Shown: piece after piece, positions 4,898-6,120 of the stretch
Position numbering within the stretch: the stretch's first letter is position 1
Layout of the letters: each line of letters begins with the position of its first letter
DNA from: Pseudomonadota bacterium
GTDB lineage: Bacteria; Pseudomonadota; Alphaproteobacteria; Acetobacterales; Acetobacteraceae
NCBI GenBank assembly: GCA_021785335.1
Contig: JAJYFW010000129.1
Location: forward strand, 1-6,120
Direction: 5' to 3'
DNA length: 6,120 nt
Notes under the pieces: model-generated
Databases searched by the model: none
What the model saw: only the letters and a program-made list of their open reading frames with translations
Told to the model about the DNA's origin: nothing
Made by a program: the position numbers and the translations under genes

Positions 4898-5947
4898 ATG
4901 TCCACGAGCCCCAGCCCACGCCAGCGCGCCCGCGAGCACGGCCTCGTCTGCGGCACGCTCCCGCCCGGCCCTCTCAACGCCATCACCGACGTGCCGGGGG
5001 TGCTGGTCGGCCACCGCACCCTGCTCGGCGGCGGGCTCGCGACCGGGATAACCGCCATCGTGCCCCATGGCGGCAACGTCTTCCGCGACAAGCCCATCGC
5101 CGCCTGCGAGGTGATCAACGGCTTCGGCAAGAGCATGGGATTCGTCCAGCTGCAGGAACTGGGCCTGCTGGAGACGCCGATCCTGCTCACCAACACGCTC
5201 TCCGTCTATGCATGCATGGAGGGGCTGGTGCGACACGCCATCGCCACCAACCCCGATATCGGCCGCACCACCAGCACCGCGAACCCGGTGGTCGGCGAGT
5301 GCCATGACGGGCCGATCAACGACATCCAGGCCCTCGCCGTCACCGCCCTGCACGCGATCGAGGCGATCGAGGCGGCCGGCCCCGGCCCGGTCGCGGAGGG
5401 CAATGTCGGTGGCGGCACCGGCATGACCTGCTTCGGCTTCAAGGGCGGCATCGGCACCGCCTCGCGCCGGCTCGACCTCGCGGGCGGGCGGCATCTCGGC
5501 GTGCTCGTGCAGGCCAATTTCGGCCGCGCCGGCGACCTGGTGCTGCCCGACGGCCGCCGCCCGCGCCCCGAGGAAGCGACCGAGGCACCCGAACGCGGCT
5601 CGATCATGATGGTGCTGGCGACCGACGTGCCGCTCGACCAGCGCCAGTTGGAGCGCGTCATCCGCCGCTGCGGCGCCGGCCTCGCGCGGCTCGGCGCGTT
5701 CTGGGGGCATGGCAGCGGCGACATCGCCATCGGCTTCACCACCGCCAACCGCGTCGACCACGACGAGCGCGCCGACACCGTGCCGATCGCGCGCCTCAAC
5801 AACGCGCGCATCGACGCACTGTTCCGTGCCGCGGCGGAGGCGACGCAGGAGGCGGTGCTGAACGCGCTCTGCGCCGCGGAGCCGATGCGGGGGCGCGACG
5901 GGCGGGTGCGTCCCTCGCTCGGCGACTGGCTCTCCCGTCAACGCTAG
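4898..5947 (+). CDS. P1 (S58) family self-processing aminopeptidase, DmpA-like
   Basis: This 349-residue protein belongs to the DmpA/BapA family of N-terminal nucleophile peptidases, which release N-terminal D- or L-amino acids, or beta-amino acids, from short peptides or amides. Landmarks are AITDVPGVLVGH (28-39), NTLSVYA (99-105), EGNVGGGTGM (167-176), FKGGIGT (181-187) and GHGSGDIAIGFTTAN (270-284). The precursor should cleave itself between Gly272 and Ser273, so that Ser273 becomes the N-terminal nucleophile of the small chain (about 77 residues). Ser273 is encoded at 5714-5716. I see no signal peptide on the 349-residue form, so it is probably cytoplasmic. The start at 4898 is chosen for the strong GGAGGA site. 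The longer 377-residue reading from 4814 would add a poorly characteristic Ala/Pro/Arg-rich extension. The gene stands alone, divergent from the LysM gene and 67 bases before a LOG-family gene. Substrate preference (D-Ala-amide, beta-peptide, other) cannot be read from the sequence. Confidence 0.92.
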   Translation: MSTSPSPRQRAREHGLVCGTLPPGPLNAITDVPGVLVGHRTLLGGGLATGITAIVPHGGNVFRDKPIAACEVINGFGKSMGFVQLQELGLLETPILLTNTLSVYACMEGLVRHAIATNPDIGRTTSTANPVVGECHDGPINDIQALAVTALHAIEAIEAAGPGPVAEGNVGGGTGMTCFGFKGGIGTASRRLDLAGGRHLGVLVQANFGRAGDLVLPDGRRPRPEEATEAPERGSIMMVLATDVPLDQRQLERVIRRCGAGLARLGAFWGHGSGDIAIGFTTANRVDHDERADTVPIARLNNARIDALFRAAAEATQEAVLNALCAAEPMRGRDGRVRPSLGDWLSRQR

Positions 5948-6014
5948 GCGCCCGGATCATCCGCCGGCGCACGCGCCTCTTGCCCGGCGCCCCTACCCCG
6001 GCCACAAGCAGCCC

Positions 6015-6120
6015 ATGTCCCACGTGCATTCCGTCGCCGTGTTCTGCGGCTCACATTCCGGCCACGATCCCGCCCATGTCGCGGCGGCAACAGCGCTCGG
6101 CACCGGCCTTGCCGAGGCCG
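6015..6120 (+). CDS. LOG-family (TIGR00730) phosphoribohydrolase-like protein, 5' end
   Basis: Thirty-five codons are present before the window ends. The N-terminus SVAVFCGSHSGHDPAHV (6-22) matches the Rossmann-type opening of the LOG / 'lysine decarboxylase-like' family (usual form VFCGSSxGxxPxY), followed by an Ala-rich helix ending in GTGLAEA. Characterised members hydrolyse cytokinin riboside 5'-monophosphate or related nucleoside monophosphates to the free base and ribose 5-phosphate. The catalytic PGGxGTxxE motif lies beyond the window, so activity cannot be judged. The ATG at 6015 is the natural start by alignment to the family. No clear Shine-Dalgarno sequence precedes it. It follows the peptidase gene on the same strand after 67 bases in which I see no strong terminator, so read-through is possible. 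Confidence 0.8.
   Translation, partial: MSHVHSVAVFCGSHSGHDPAHVAAATALGTGLAEA

Noticed and set aside
3912..5051. Plus-strand open frame opposite the LysM gene
   Set aside because: It is almost entirely Arg/Gly/Ala repeats produced by GC-rich antisense reading, with no motif or ribosome-binding site. The LysM protein on the minus strand explains the region.
4754..5941. Long open antisense frame (395 codons) opposite the S58 peptidase gene
   Set aside because: It has low-complexity Gly/Ala/Arg/Asp composition and no recognisable domain. The sense frame contains all S58 motifs.
5948..6014. Possible terminator after the peptidase gene (GGCG-CACG-CGCC and spaced GGCGCC copies)
   Set aside because: The stem is only four base pairs with no T-run, and the GGCGCC copies are short palindromes common at this GC content.

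Overview
This is a high-GC (roughly 70% by eye) window of densely packed, strongly codon-biased genes. It reads like an alphaproteobacterial chromosome, most likely of the Acetobacteraceae/Rhodospirillales type. That placement rests on base composition, on the short pyruvoyl-type psd followed by pssA, and on the general look of the proteins. It is inference, because no rRNA or marker phylogeny is available here.

Layout. (1) Positions 1-2067, plus strand: the 3' end of a probable CoA-transferase alpha subunit, its beta-type partner, and a CaiB/BaiF (family III) CoA-transferase. Each junction is a 4-base ATGA stop/start overlap, so the three form one translationally coupled unit for acyl-CoA metabolism. 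(2) Positions 2081-4775, minus strand: read in transcription order, a membrane-anchored protein with two Ig-like domains and a C-terminal LysM, then phosphatidylserine decarboxylase (psd), then phosphatidylserine synthase (pssA). The last two overlap by ATGA and catalyse the two consecutive steps from CDP-diacylglycerol to phosphatidylethanolamine. This unit converges on the CoA-transferase operon with only 13 bases between stop codons. (3) Positions 4776-4897: a divergent intergenic region with a perfect 12-bp palindrome and a ribosome-binding site at each edge. (4) Positions 4898-5947, plus strand: a P1/S58 (DmpA-type) self-processing aminopeptidase. (5) From 6015, plus strand, running off the window: the N-terminus of a LOG-family nucleotide phosphoribohydrolase-like protein.

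Functionally, the middle block is envelope biology: phospholipid head-group synthesis and an anchored peptidoglycan-binding protein. The left block is catabolic CoA chemistry on an unidentified acid. The peptidase and LOG protein have no evident pathway link to either.

I found no mobile element, CRISPR array, tRNA, rRNA, defence system or other clearly undescribed system. The most interesting point is that the CoA-transferase beta subunit seems to lack the catalytic glutamate of true class I CoA-transferases while sitting in an operon with a family III enzyme. That suggests IpdAB-like hydrolase or lyase chemistry rather than CoA transfer.
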